Assembly: GCA_000310025.1 (NCBI GenBank) | Contig: FN649752.1 | Coordinates: 1,858,337-1,886,053, forward strand | DNA: 27,717 nucleotides | From: Ectocarpus siliculosus | Taxonomy: Eukaryota; Sar; Phaeophyceae; Ectocarpales; Ectocarpaceae | Reading direction: 5' to 3' | In this document: positions 10,504 through 22,139 of the stretch, piece after piece | Position numbering within the stretch: position 1 is the stretch's first letter | How the letters are laid out: every line of letters begins with the position of its first letter | Translations under genes and position numbers: made by a program | Notes under the pieces: generated by a model | Databases searched by the model: none | What the model was told of the DNA's origin: nothing | What the model saw: only the letters and a program-made list of their open reading frames with translations

Positions 10504-10927
10504 TCATACAGCCACTCGAGGATCGACCAGCGCTTCCGCGGGTAATCTCCTAGTCCCCAACAACGTAAAGTCGCCCCGACCACCCCGCCGCCTGCCACTC
10601 CCGACAGCCTCAGGCGCAGCCTCCGCCGCATTCTGAGCCATCATGGCGGCGCCCAAACATCCGGCCAGGGCCCGGCGAATCTCCGACACTTGCTCCACAC
10701 CGCTCCCACCGCCGCTGCAAAACCCGTACGGCGCGGGCGCAGTAGCCAAGGTGCCGCCACCACAGCCAGGACCCCCTCTGGAACGGTTCCACACCCCGCG
10801 CACGCTCCCCACGCGGTGCTCGCTCGCCACCAGGGCCTGCAGCTTGGCCAGCAGGGCGTGCACCTGCGCCACGGTCACACCAGCAGATGCTTCTTCTCCC
10901 TCGTCAGCGCCCGCTGCCGACCCCCCC

Positions 10928-10960
<33 letters not shown>

Positions 10961-13900
10961 TCAGTCGCCGCTATAAGCGCTGGGACGGACAGCCTAAGCA
11001 GGTGGGCCCATGTCCTGGGCGGTGGCGTCGGGGTCGAAAGGGCCTCGCTACCTCCGGCGACCGGGGCATCGCCGTCGCAGCTGCCACGGGGGGCAAGCAT
11101 GTCCACCGCGAGGGCGCCGGCCAGGCGGGCCCCGGGACCCACCGCGGCTGGCGAGCTACTCCCGATGCCCGAGGCATGCGGGGGTGGTGGTTGCCCCGCC
11201 GCCTCGGCCGAGAGGAGATCCGCGATTTCTTTGTAGCGTCCCAGGAAGGAAAGCTCCGGCCCGTTCACGCCCGGAGGGACCGCGGCGAGGACACCGTCCG
11301 CCTCGGCGAGAACGACTTGCTGAGCCTGCTGTTCCGGAAAGGGATCGAGACCAGCAGCGAAAGTCGCAGGGGATAGAAGACACAGAGGCAGCAGTAGCTT
11401 AGGCTTGCGTGCGTTGCGTTACTCTGCTAAAAAAACTAGTTTGATGTTGCGAAGAAAACCAAGGAGAGGAGCGTGGGGGATACCAAACACAAAACAGCAG
11501 TAGATTTTCAGGCAAAGGTTTAAGTGCGTTGCGTTCATCTGATAAAAAAAAATAGCTTCTTGTTGCGAAGAAAAGCAAGGAGGGAAGCGTCTCGGAGAAA
11601 TGCGGCGCACACGAAATACAGGGAGAACCGTTGGTGATGTGAGGGACACACGATTGTCTTGTCGAGGGACCAAGAATACAACAGTTTCCGCCGGTCCGGG
11701 TGAGCACGCTCAGCGGTTGCGTGTGGCACGTCCCATGAGGCACGCGCATCCGTCAACGCCTAATTCTCGATAATCTGCACAATCTAGACTCATATTTGTG
11801 GACTTGGTGATGAAGGGCCATTCGTTCAGGCCACGAAACAATTGTAGACATCGGAAAATGCGGCCACCGCTTCAAGAACACAACGCCGATACATTATCAA
11901 TAGATGCGCACATGGTTCCATCAAAAATAGAAGTGCAGCATGAGCACCGCTGTTTGCGAAGCTTGGACACGCCAGGTCCAAGTGCCGGCGATCCACATTC
12001 AACCCAGTTCCCGCCATGATTCCCCTCGCTTGTGCCTCTCTTGCCACACAAAGAGCGGACTCCCAAACACAAATTACCTCTCGAGCTACCCGCCAACTTC
12101 CAACTCCCATTGGTTCGGAATGCGCCCCCCCACCTGAACGTCCGCAGCGCTGCCGACCCCCGAATAGACCTCCACCATCAGCCGCTCCGACACCTCCGCG
12201 CAGAGCCTCTCGAGCTGGACCCACCCGCCGCCCTTCGCCAGCCAGTACGCCGCCTTCCCGCACGCCCCCGGTACGCGTGCGCCGTCGCTGCTCGTTTCCC
12301 CCTCCGCCGCCGCCACGGCCGTGCCCATCGCCACCGCCGACAACCCCGTCTTTGCTATCCACGCGGCCCCCCTCGCGCGGCACACGGCCGCCTCCACCTC
12401 CTCCCCCAGGCCTCGAGCGCGGCACCACTCCACGAGCTCGTGGGTCGCTCTCTCCGACTCCGGCACGACCCCGAGCGCGAGCTCTCGGAGCAGACCGGCC
12501 TCGTCGTCTTCGTCGTCGCCGCCGTCGCGGCTGCTCCCGCCGCTCAGGTACGTCGCCGCGAGCTCCCAGAAGCCGCAGGGGGAGGCCCTAAGGCGGTCGG
12601 CGAGCCGCCGGAAGAACCACGAGCGCTGCTGGTGCGTGACCGCCGTGAACTTGGCCCTCGACAGCACGTCGACCAGGTGGGTGGCGCAGACGGAGAGCGC
12701 GAGCGTGTCTCCGTGGTCGCGGGCGAACTTGAGGATCGAGTCCACGGCGCCGGCCGAGGCGTCCCTGATTACCTGGCGACGCGCAACGCGCAAGAGGGTA
12801 GGGCAGCCGTGAACGGGACTTTAATAACAAATTAAAGATCGGTGAAGCACACCGAATACACCAGGGCTTAGGTTGTTTGTGTGTGTACTCGGCAGGATAC
12901 AGATCTCCGAGATCTCCGAGGGGGTTACGCAGATGTGATAGGCATGGGTATGACAGACAGACGTCAATACAAGGAACGTGAGTCACTCCTTTGTGCAAAA
13001 CGCTCTCGACAGGAGCCCGCGAGCGTGGAAACGCAGTACACACGCCCACACCCTAAAAATGGGTATACGCAGAACTCGTGGCTTCGGGAAAAATGTTATT
13101 GTAGAGCACTCCCGAACAACAAGCACCGCCGTTTCATTGTTGCGGTTGACTCCATGAGACCAAGGAGAGGGGATGGTCACACGAGTGATTTGGAGAAAAT
13201 ATGTGGGCTCATCGAACGTCTGCCGATCCACTGCACTGCAGGACAAAAGTGAAATTCCAAAAACATGCAAACAAACGGGAGGATGGGTGCCGTTCTTCGA
13301 AACTCTCTGTTGCACCGTTCCCGTGAGGGCTCGTGTAACGTCTGTCCCACCCGGAAGAAAAAACGGCTCATTGTTCGACAATGCACAGTAGTCTGCACCA
13401 CGCGAAAACTTCCTCTTTTCCCGGCCACACCCTGAGTCTGAAAATCGGAGAGCCAAAACAAGCTCGAGGTGTAACGTAAAACATGTGCAACAGGAATCCC
13501 CTGTACATAGTCAGTTGGACCAGTACGGACATTAGAAGGTATTGTGAGTGGATACCGGAACGGTGTGAAGACAACAACAACATGAAGGGCACAGGCAAAA
13601 CCTGCCCCCGCCTCCCGGCCCACCTTTGTCAGAAACGCTTCCTCCTGGTGTTCGCTGTACACCCTCGTGCACTCCCTCATCACCGACGCCACCTCCTCCT
13701 TCCGCGTGTCCGGCCTCTCGTACGCCAAGACGGCGGCGAAAAAACCCGACCACGTGTTCGTGGCTTCGACCAAGCAGCCCCTCTCGCCGCACAGCACACC
13801 CCACAGCCAGCGCAGCTGCCGCCGCTCGGGGCCGACGTCCCCTCCTCCTCGGTCGTCACCAACACCCACCACAACACCAAACCTCCCCGCCGCCGCCTTG

Positions 13901-14706
13901 CAGCCCTTCTGCCAGCGCGTCCACGTCTCGAAGAAACCCTCCCGGTCCAGGTGTGCCTCGGCTCCACCACCGTCGTCCCCGCCGTCCTCACCGGCGCCGC
14001 CCCCGCCCTCGCGAAGCAGCAACGGCATATTCTCCAGCTGGCGGGCCAGGGCGCCGACCTCGCTCGCGTTGTCGCGGCCCTCCGGGTGGCTCCGCAGCAA
14101 CTCCGCCGCCCGCCTCGGCGCCACGCCCACCACGAGTGAGCGGAGAGCGTCCCAGTAGGCCGGGTTCGGGTCGGCCGAGCCCCCGGCGGCGTCGGCCTCT
14201 AGCGCCACCCGCTCGGTCTCGTCCAGCTCCGATCGCGCCGCCTCGTCCTCGCCCGACAGGCTGTACATCTTGAGCCAGCGGAGCAAGGGCGCCGCCGGCA
14301 GCGGGATGGAGTCGAGCAGGAAGGCCTCCGCGAGGGTCCAGACGTGGTAGAAGTCGGTCAGCCCGTCGTGGAAGACGTCCTCGTCCCGGCGGTCAGCCTC
14401 CGTAGGCGCGGCGGATGCAACGTCCGAGTTTGAGTTGATGTGCGTGAGGCACCAGAAGATCACGCCGCGGTGTTCGAGGGATTCCGACACGAGGTCCCCG
14501 GTATCGCCCCACTGCGCCCGTTCGCTCTGTTCCGCGAATATCCGATGGAAGGCCAGGACCAGGTGCCGCGCGGCCCAGCCCTGGTAACCCAGCTCGGCAG
14601 CACCGGCAGCCGCATCCCCCTTGCTGCTGCTGTTGGCAATGATCGAGCCGATGTCTTGTTCCGCGCCAGAAACATCCATGTCAGACACTGGCGTTGCGTG
14701 CTGCAT
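10504..14706 (-). CDS. NUP85: Nucleoporin NUP85 (Y-complex scaffold), three exons
   Basis: Nup85 is an alpha-helical scaffold subunit of the nuclear pore Y (Nup107-160) complex and a partner of Seh1. Exons on the minus strand are 14706-13624, 12772-12134 and about 11325-10504, all joined in phase 0 and giving about 847 residues (animal Nup85 is roughly 650). Family hallmarks are PAYWDALRSLV (182-192), LLRSHP (203-208), LENMPLL (224-230) and FFETWTRWQKGC (258-269). Exon 2 reads VIRDASAGAVDSILKFARDH, and near the C-terminus come FLGRYKEIADLL (about 601-612) and VEQVSEIRRALAGCLGAAM. Extra length comes from Gly/Asp-, Pro- and Ala-rich insertions, including an 11-Ala run at about 697-707 encoded by a trinucleotide repeat. 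The exon 3 acceptor is uncertain by one or two codons because CAG repeats there. No N-terminal beta-blade for Seh1 is obvious, so it may have diverged or sit on an unseen upstream exon. Confidence 0.88.
11409..11474. repeat. Direct repeat, copy 1, in NUP85 intron 2
   Basis: About 66 bp beginning GTGCGTTGCGTT and containing TGTTGCGAAGAAAA, CAAGGAG and AGCGT. It matches 11524-11590 with roughly 80% identity by eye. The two copies start 115 bp apart. Confidence 0.8.
11524..11590. repeat. Direct repeat, copy 2, in NUP85 intron 2
   Basis: Second copy of the segment at 11409-11474, differing by scattered substitutions and small indels. It points to an old local duplication. The rest of intron 2 (11326-12133) shows nothing else recognisable. 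Confidence 0.8.
12773..13623 (-). other. NUP85 intron 1
   Basis: GT-AG intron of 851 bp. The NUP85 reading frame happens to stay open for several hundred bases past the donor, but similarity to Nup85 stops at EEAFLTK and resumes at VIRDASAG. I see no other structure. Confidence 0.8.
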
Positions 14707-15123
14707 GGTGTGTGTAGATGCAGCGCTAACAAACCACCAGTACACACCACGCCTGAAGGCCGACTATATATCCTTGTTCCTCCCTTTCCCTCCACCCTCG
14801 GCTACCCCTGCGTGTGAGCACAGCAAGGTTTGGGTTGCGCCTGTGTGCTGCTGTGTGTGTGTGTGTGGCGCTGTTGTGTATGTGGCGGTCTCCCCCCCTA
14901 ACCCTCTATGTATCATCCGCGGAGCCCCCAATAACGCCAACCAACTGTTTTTTTGAATTCAAAAATGAAACGACTGCGAAAATATTGCTGATCGAGCAAT
15001 ATGGGCCGAGATCGTGGCGCCAAATAAGCGACCTGTGGCGTGTCTACGGACTTGTTATGAGGTAGATATATGCAAGTAGAGCGCAGTTAAGCCTGTCGCA
15101 CATCTAAGTCGGTGCGTGGCGAA
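14707..15123. promoter_or_regulatory. Divergent intergenic region between NUP85 and the unknown gene
   Basis: 417 bp between two start codons facing away from each other, so it probably holds both promoters and 5' UTRs. It contains a (TG)n tract at about 14850-14867 and a perfect inverted repeat at 14982-15002. I could not identify a TATA box or initiator with confidence. Confidence 0.55.
14982..15002. repeat. Perfect 8-bp inverted repeat with 5-nt loop
   Basis: ATATTGCT, loop GATCG, AGCAATAT. It lies in the NUP85/unknown-gene divergent region, 122 bp before ATG 15124. It could be a bound dimeric site or an RNA hairpin in a 5' UTR, and the sequence cannot decide which. Confidence 0.7.
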
Positions 15124-17561
15124 ATGTTTACCAGTATGTTCGACGTCAACATTCGAATCTCGAGCTCGATGGAGCAGATCGTGTCGCCGTGCAACCTCGC
15201 GAGAGCGATCGGTGTTGCGCCTGGGGCCAAGCTCCTCTTTCGTCGCGACACAGCAAGAGCAGAGCAGTCCAGAATGGTTGTACGTTGTGACAGGCCGACG
15301 GCGTCTCTTCTTCGGCGCCGGTTTGGTAAACCCCGTCCGTACACGCATGAGGGCCAGCTCACTTCGATTCAAGTAGTTGGCATGAAACCGGTTGTGGATC
15401 GCGGAGACGATGGTGGAGCTGTTCTGAGGCCAGCCGAAGGGTGCCCCAAGTCCCCACGGTTCATGGGGTTAGCGATAGCCCCTCCGCCATCAAGTTCGCG
15501 TGTTGCTGCAGTTGAAGTCGCTCTCGAGGTGATTGAGAGGGCCGAGACCGACGGGCTTCATGTTCCCGGCGTCGCCGAACTCTACGAAGAATTTTTTGCC
15601 GGGCGGCGGGTGTCCGCCATCGGCAGACGCAAAGGCGCGGGGACAAGAAGAAGAAGAAGAAGAAGAAGAAGAAGCAAGGAGCCTTACAACGAAGAAGAGA
15701 AAAAACGTGAGCAGGAGGAAAAGAAGGAGAGTGGAGGGTCTGCAACATCATCTGACGAGGCAAAACAAGACGCTTCGTCTTCCTCGGAAGGCTCCTGTAG
15801 CTCGACGGAAAACGGACGCTGGCACGAACCAGTTACCTGGAGACAGCACCGGCGGCAGGCGGGACGGCAAAACAAGCACTGGCGGGATAGAAAGACCGGG
15901 GAGGAGGAATGCAGGAAATCAACGTGAGTGGTGTCCCAAAGTCTTGGCATCTGCTGCTTGGGGGGTAACTTTCGAATGCTTTTGTACACACGCGACCAGA
16001 ACCACATGTCCTGCAACATACTTCGGGACGGACCAGCATTGGTCTACGTACACCTGAAGTGCTGCGCTGCCGCCATGGCACCCCTTGCGAACGATTCAGT
16101 GGGCAGCTTCAGCTGACGCGAAATGCTGTCGCTGCACATCAACGACGGTGGCATCATCGACGCGTCAGATTAGCTTCCGTGGAGGACGTGACCTTAGCAT
16201 TCGACCGGATCAGCAACCAGTACGCCAACGCACCGAGAAAGAGTGGGCGCGCCGAAGTAGTCTCACTGCTCGCGAGAGTATACGCGGATGGGGCGTTCGC
16301 CAGCAACCGACAAAGAGAAAAGGAGACCGTGAGTATGGCATATCGTTCAGTTTTGATGCACTCGACGATGGGGGGCCCTGTGTGTTCGTGGGAACGGCGA
16401 GGGTGGTGCAGGTATGGAATAAAACTACACTGTTGCTATGGCTTGAAGCCAGCCATGGGATCATACAATCAAACCAAGGGGAAAGGGCGCGTGACTTTTT
16501 ATCCTGTTCGCTTGTGAACGGCGATGTGGGGTAGTCCCTCGCTAAGCTCATAAGTACCAAATAGCGGTCAGCGCTGTATCTGCCGCTCGCCCCTGTTTAG
16601 CATCACCACGTTTCCTTCGGTCGACTGATGATGATGATTGTGATTCGGCATATTCGACCTGACCCAAGTAACCTGACCCCCTCGATCACACCCGCAGCTC
16701 GATCTTCTTGGAGTGGCACCGTGGCACGCCAGGGTCGGCCCGCCAGTCTCCTTACAAACGACAACGGCGGCGGAGAGTTCGTCGCCGCCCATGCTCCCTC
16801 AGCAGAAGCATGAATCGCGGCGAATCGCCTCTTGGAGCAGTTGGTTTCGACTTCTGAAGCGGGTGGTGGGTCTCGTCCGAGGCATCATAGACTTCGGTGT
16901 TTTCATTCAAATGTATGCCACGGCTATGGAGGGAGGACGATTGTTGCCTTCATCGAGGGTAAAATGCGATAATAATGGGAGGATGGCAAAGGGGGACAAC
17001 ATCAACAGCACGGGTCGAAGTGTGAGATACGTCGGAGCGCGACGAGATAGAGGAGGGAGAGAAGCGTCTCGACTAGAGAAGGGATTCAGAGAAGAAGAAG
17101 AACCAGGCAAGAGGAATGTAGAAAGTTATTGCCAACATATTGGTACGGCCGACAACCCAGCTGCTGACAGTGCCCACCCTCAACACGACAGCGATCATCC
17201 TCTGCCGTGGCTCTTCCCTGAGAGCGACAAGGAAGGCGGCGCCAGACGAGCTTTCAATCTCCACTCCGTTTGCGGCGGCGCAATTCACGGCTTGATAACG
17301 CTTGAGTCGGCGGCGGCCATCGTTCGCGACGCCGGGAAAGTCTTCCCCATGAAGCGAGCCTGGCGCTGGCGCTGCGAAAAGGCGTTCAGACACGCTGTCG
17401 ACCAAGGCCACGTGGCAGCTGGAAATTCGATGCCGGCAGGAGCAGGATGTCTCCTAGGATTCCAAGATTTCTTGGAAATGAGTGAAGGGCTCAAGGACCA
17501 CATGATGGATGTTTCCCTCATGGGCCAAGAAGACTGCTGCTCTTCCACTCACAATAGCTAG
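15124..17561 (+). CDS. Unknown protein, three predicted exons, about 607 aa
   Basis: I do not recognise this gene. Proposed exons are 15124-15923 (donor GTGAGT, ends inside a codon), 16169-16328 (donor GTGAGT, phase 0) and 16698-17561 (stop TAG). The 3' splice site before 16698 has a CTGAC-like branch sequence and ends CCCGCAG. Joined, the frame stays open for 607 codons. Helical, hydrophobically patterned segments are VALEVIERAETDGLHVPG and VAELYEEFFAGRRV in exon 1, VTLAFDRISNQY and EVVSLLARVYADGAF in exon 2, and GLITLESAAAIVRDAG and LLGFQDFLEMSEGLKDHMMD in exon 3. The last two are loosely EF-hand-like, but no canonical calcium loop is visible. A 10-Arg run and a Lys/Glu-rich stretch (about 175-203) come from an AAG/AGA microsatellite in exon 1. 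The neighbour NUP85 is divergent. Neither donor follows the AG|GT exon end common elsewhere here, and an alternative GTGAGC donor lies at about 15707, so exon borders are provisional. Confidence 0.5.
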
Positions 17562-18517
17562 TATGCCCGAGGTGTAACATCGAAGCACCGTCTCCATGTG
17601 CTATGTAGAAATGCTCTTGATTGGCCGGTGAATATGGCTCAGAAAAAAGCGTCCAGAAGTCACATCAGCAGGTGGGAGCTCAACACACAATGCTGTCGTT
17701 GTGGGTACTACAGCGTTGTGGGTGTGTGTGGGGGTGGCACGCCTCACAAAATGGACGGGATATACGAACATAGCTTCCTGGAGGCGATGCCTTCGGTATG
17801 CCCGGGCGCGCCTCCCGATTCAAGCGCACTTCCATATCCTTCTCTCTGTCCACGTATTGTTGGAAAGGAAAACGGCAAGTTTTCCAGCGAGAAGTCACAC
17901 AAACAAAACAGCACACACAAGAAGCGCACTCTAAAGTCTACACATATCTTGCATACAGATATTTTCCAACCACCAAAAATCCGAGCCTCAACCTCGATGA
18001 GTTCGCTATCGGGAAGACCACAAACTGCCGAGGCGGTCCCACGGTGCCCCGCAAAAACAAGCATTTACAAACAGCAGTTTCTCTCAAGCCAGCGACGACG
18101 CGATATCTGATAATGACCCAATGCCAACCAGTTGCCTCAAGATGCCCCCAAAAACAACCTACAAGCTAAGGCAACACGAGACGAGAGAGGTATTCACGGT
18201 ATACACGACAATATTACAGGGTTCACTCGACGCTGCCTCAGCCCCGCAAGCACCGGGGCCCCGCGAGTCACCACGAAACCTCCTACTACGAAAGTGCCTT
18301 ACCACGTCGATGTCACACCAATACAACTCTAAACATCACGACAACCCCCAGCAGTACACGGCACATGCCGCCAAATGCAGTTCTGCCTATTCGCCAAATC
18401 TTACCCACAACTCAAGCCAGCGGTACAAATTACACCAAACCAACACGGAGTACATCGCTCGGCCGCAGACACGATCCTCTCCGTCCCCGCCCCCACCTTC
18501 ACCACGCGGCGCCCCCG
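17562..18517. other. Convergent intergenic region between the unknown gene and the MORN gene
   Basis: 956 bp between two stop codons, expected to hold both 3' UTRs. ORFs here (for example 17598-18110) have no recognisable protein character. I see no strong repeat or hairpin. Confidence 0.65.
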
Positions 18518-21500
18518 TCAAAGCCCGCCCTTGTCAAAGCCCGCCTTAACGTGGATGCGCTCGATGTCCGACTGGAACTGGATGGGGATCATCCAGCCGC
18601 CCATGTCGTCCTCCACGGGCCTGGGGATCTGCAGCATCCCCTGCCCGTCTATGGCATCGTCTCGGAAGCGGCCCTCATAGGAGGCGCCGTTCGCAAACGC
18701 CAGCGTGCCGCGCCCCTCCTTCTTCCCACCGCGGAAGACCCCCTCGTACCGCTGGCCGTCCGGGTGGATGCACATGCCGCGGCCCTCCGCGAGGTCGTTC
18801 GCCCACTGCCCGTCGTACACGAAGCCGTCGTCGGTCCGGAAGACGCCGCGCCCGTGCTTGGCGTCGTCCAGCCACTCGCCGTCGTAGCTCCCGCCGGGCC
18901 AGATCAGCAAGCCCCGGCCGCTGCGCGCGTTGTCCTTGAACTCGCCGTCGTAAAACATTGTGCCGAACGCGAACGGACCCGCGGAGATAGCGGCGTCGCC
19001 GCTCTTGGCGGCGGCGTTCGCCGCCGCCGCCGCTGCCGCTGACGCAGCGACAGCGGCCGCGGTCATCGAGGCCGGGCACACGGGGAACGTGTAGACCCCG
19101 CGCCCGTGCATGGCGCTGTCCTTCCACTCGCCGTCGTACACCACGCCGGCCCCGTCGGTGTACCGCCCCTTGCCGCAGAACTTCCCGTCCGCGAAGTCCC
19201 CCTCGTATATCACCTCCCGGTCGGGCCCCAGGATCCTGCCCACGCCGTGCTCCTTGCCCGCCCGCCAGTCCCCCTCGTACATCCGCTTGTTGGCGTACAC
19301 GCAGAGCCCCTTGCCGTGCCGCCGCCCGCGATACCACCCGCCCTCGTAGTACTCGCCCGTCTCTCTGTCTAGCGTGAGCTCCTCCCACCGCTCCGCCGAG
19401 TGGCGTCTCGAGCGCCCCGGGGTGCGCCCTGCTCGGCCGCCAGAACCGCCGCTAGCCCCGCCGTTCCCCGAGCCTCCGTTTTCCGCCGATGCCTTCTCCA
19501 CGGCTTGGGCCCCCGTAGCCGTCGCTTCTGCCGCGGCCATCGCCGCCGCCGCCGCCTCCGCCTCCAGGTTGGCTTGTTCCAACTCCATGTGCGCGAATGC
19601 CTCCTGCGTGTTTGAAAGACGCGACGCGTTTCGAACCGAAAGGAGCAAACGGGATCGGGAGGTCCCGGTTAACCGATATGCTGGCTGCCATTGGGAACAG
19701 AGCGGATGCCAGTCGTAACGACCGGCACCTTGAAGGGGAACAAATTGTGAGCGATTGCCACACGCTTGAATGAAACCGAAGCCCCCATTGCTGATCTGTC
19801 GCTGTCGTACACGTATAAGGCTGGCATGTGGAAATCCATCGGAATGACAGCTCCACCAGGCGGCTCAACTACACGACCAAGCCATAGCCTTGCTGGAGAA
19901 AGGCCCCAACAGTACCACACCTTACGAATAGAACATCACGCACAGCATGCAGCTCACGGAGGTGGAGCACACGGACCAAACATCTGATAGGTCAACAAGA
20001 CACTCTTCCGGTGGGTTTAGAACGGGAGAGCTTAGAGATTCACGCAATGCCGATGAAAACCGCCAGCGACCACGACTTTTAATCCGGCGGATCAAGCATT
20101 CTGGAACTCTCTGGTCACGAAAACAAACAAACCAAGCAACGAGGGAGCTCGTGCGTGTTACCCGAGTGTATTCCTCGTACTATCGGCAGCACTTGGCAAC
20201 TGGTACATGCCCACAAAATTGTTTCGACCCAAACCAGTAGCCAAAATCCCAAACCCTGGGTAAACTTGTACCGCCGGCAGAACATGCCGAGCGGCCGCAA
20301 GGCACCAATCACCGACCACCTTTTTCTCACCTTCTCCACCGGATCATCGCTAGCGTTGCCGATCACAGCAAGCACCTCTCGCCCGGCCTGGGCCCTCGCC
20401 GCGAGTTCCGCCGCCAGCCTCTCCGGAGGGACCACGGCTTCACTGCTTGCGGCAGCCGCGCTCGCCTTCCCAGCCGCCGCCGCCGCGTCTTCGGCCTTCC
20501 TCTTCTCCCGCCGCCTCTGCTCCATGTACAGGTCGCGCTCTCGGTCCCGAGGCTTGCGCGACTTGGGGGTGGATCCTCCAGTGGAAAGGGTGTCAGCTGC
20601 CCCGGAACCGCTCCCGCTGACTGATATCGACAAGCTGGTGACATCGGCGCTTGAGCTCTTTCGCCTGCTTGACCCAGAACCCCCGCCGCCGCCGCCGCCG
20701 CTGCCGCCGCCGCCACTGCCGCCGCCGCTGGTTCCAGCCAATTCGGACTGCTGACCACCGTGCGAATTTTTCTGTTCGTCCACCAGGCGCTGGTTCGGGC
20801 ATCGGGTGCGCTTCGTCCGGCGCTCGGCGAGGGACGGACCGGGCGGCTGGGGTGGCGGGGCCCCCAGCGGCGGCGGCCGTCTCTTCTTCTGGTGCGAAAC
20901 GCCTCTGCTTGATCTCTCTCCGCGCGTGGAGGCCACCGTGGATCTCTCCTTGGGCTTCTCGTAGTAGAAGCGGGTCAGGTCAAGCCGCCCCGTGGCCCGC
21001 TCGTGACCGCCAGTCAGGGTGAACTCGCCGTACTTGTTTTGCCCCCGGCCGCTCACTCGAACCACGGGGGCGATCTGAACCTGCACCGGTGGGGGTGCCG
21101 AGCCTTGAATCACCGGCGGCACCACTGCAGCAGCATCAGCAGTAGTAGTAGCAGCAGCAGTAGCAGCAGCAGCGGCTGAAGGTACTGCCGTAGGCGGTGG
21201 TTGTGCTGTTGAGGCCGGGTCTACCTGGGGTGGTGCAGGTGGTACTGCGGCTGCTGCTCCTACCGGAGCGGCCTGATTCCCGCCGACCTCCGCCGCTCTA
21301 CTTGCTACATCCGGCGCTCCGGCTGCAGCTTCTACAGCTTGGGCCGAAAGTTGCTGACTGTTGGCGCCGACGGGAGTTGCCCCAGCAGTGCCAGCCGCAC
21401 TTGTGGCATTAGCCCCCGCGGTGGCTGCCGCCACGACTGGTGCCGCCGCCGCCGGTGGCGGAGTAGGACTTCGAGGGGACTTGGAGCCGAAATCGAGGAC

Positions 21501-22139
21501 GAAAGTCTCTTCTACCTTGACCTCGACACCTCGGCCGTAGTTCACGATGAAGTAACCCGCCCAGTTGCCCGAGGGTAGCCTGCCGTCCCCCTCGGGACCG
21601 TACAGCAGCAGCGGTGATGATGTTTGCGGCTCGGACGTCCCTGCCTCACCGCCAGCGGCGGCGGCATTTGAGGATTCGGCGGGCGGAGTGGGAGACACAG
21701 CTGCTGGTAGTGACGACGACGACGACGACGACGCCGTTGTTACGCCGCCGCCCGTTTTCTCAGCTCCTTGTGTGGTGCTGATGCCACTCGCGCCCCCGCC
21801 GCTGCCTGCCGACGGCGCTGGAGCCGGTGCTTCCGCTGCTGCTGTTGTTGCTGGTGCCCCTGCCGCGGGTTCCGCGCCGAGAGGTTTCTCACTCTCAAGA
21901 GGACCAACGAACGAGTATTTGAACGCTGACAGCTCCGGACCTCCAGCCTTCGACTTCTGCTTGGAGTAATGCCAGAACCCGTCCCAGCCGATACGGGAGG
22001 AAGCGGCGGCTCCGTCCGCGGCGGCTTTGGCGGCTGCCTCGTCCGTCGTCGCTTGAGGAGCCGCTGAAGGTGCAGATGTGGGAGCGCCATTCCTCAGCTG
22101 GGAGGGGTAGGTCACATTGCCGTCAAGCTGGATAGACAT
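18518..22139 (-). CDS. MORN-repeat protein with split N-terminal beta-type domain, two exons, about 964 aa
   Basis: Exons on the minus strand are 22139-20331 (603 codons, donor GTGAGA) and 19603-18518 (acceptor ACGCAG), joined in phase 0 as DDPVEK/EAFAHMELEQ. An in-frame TGA at 22181-22179 supports ATG 22139. Residues about 49-77 (GWDGFWHYSKQK, FKYSFVGP), 178-218 (GNWAGYFIVNYGRGVEVKVE) and 360-396 (VSGRGQNKYGEFTLTGG, GRLDLTRFYYEKP) look like parts of one beta-rich domain, separated by long Ala/Pro/Ser tracts. A basic segment (KKRRPPP, RRTKRTR), Gly/Ser repeats and a charged, probably coiled Arg/Glu region follow. Exon 2 carries nine MORN repeats of the form YEGxWxxGxxHGxG between about residues 688 and 931, with an Ala-rich insertion after the fourth. 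MORN arrays are elongated beta sheets often linked to membranes or acting as scaffolds. The molecular function is not known. It is divergent from SEC10, with starts 305 bp apart. Confidence 0.88.
19604..20330 (-). other. Intron of the MORN-repeat gene
   Basis: 727-bp phase 0 GT-AG intron (donor GTGAGA, acceptor ACGCAG) separating the beta-type/low-complexity exon from the MORN exon. No nested feature seen. Confidence 0.8.

Noticed and set aside
12016-12835. Plus-strand Pro/Arg-rich ORFs of 191 and 267 codons
   Set aside because: They are antisense to NUP85 exon 2, and their low-complexity Pro/Arg composition is typical of the reverse of GC-rich coding sequence.
13177-13623. Continuation of the NUP85 exon 1 frame past its donor
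   Set aside because: The frame stays open, but Nup85 similarity stops at the donor after LTK and resumes at VIRDASAG, so this is intron.
13483-14273. Plus-strand ORFs of about 215 codons
   Set aside because: Antisense shadows of NUP85 exon 1 with no recognisable domain.
18675-19388. Minus-strand ORF of 237 codons rich in Arg and Gly
   Set aside because: A shifted frame of the MORN exon. The true frame carries the YEGxW repeats.
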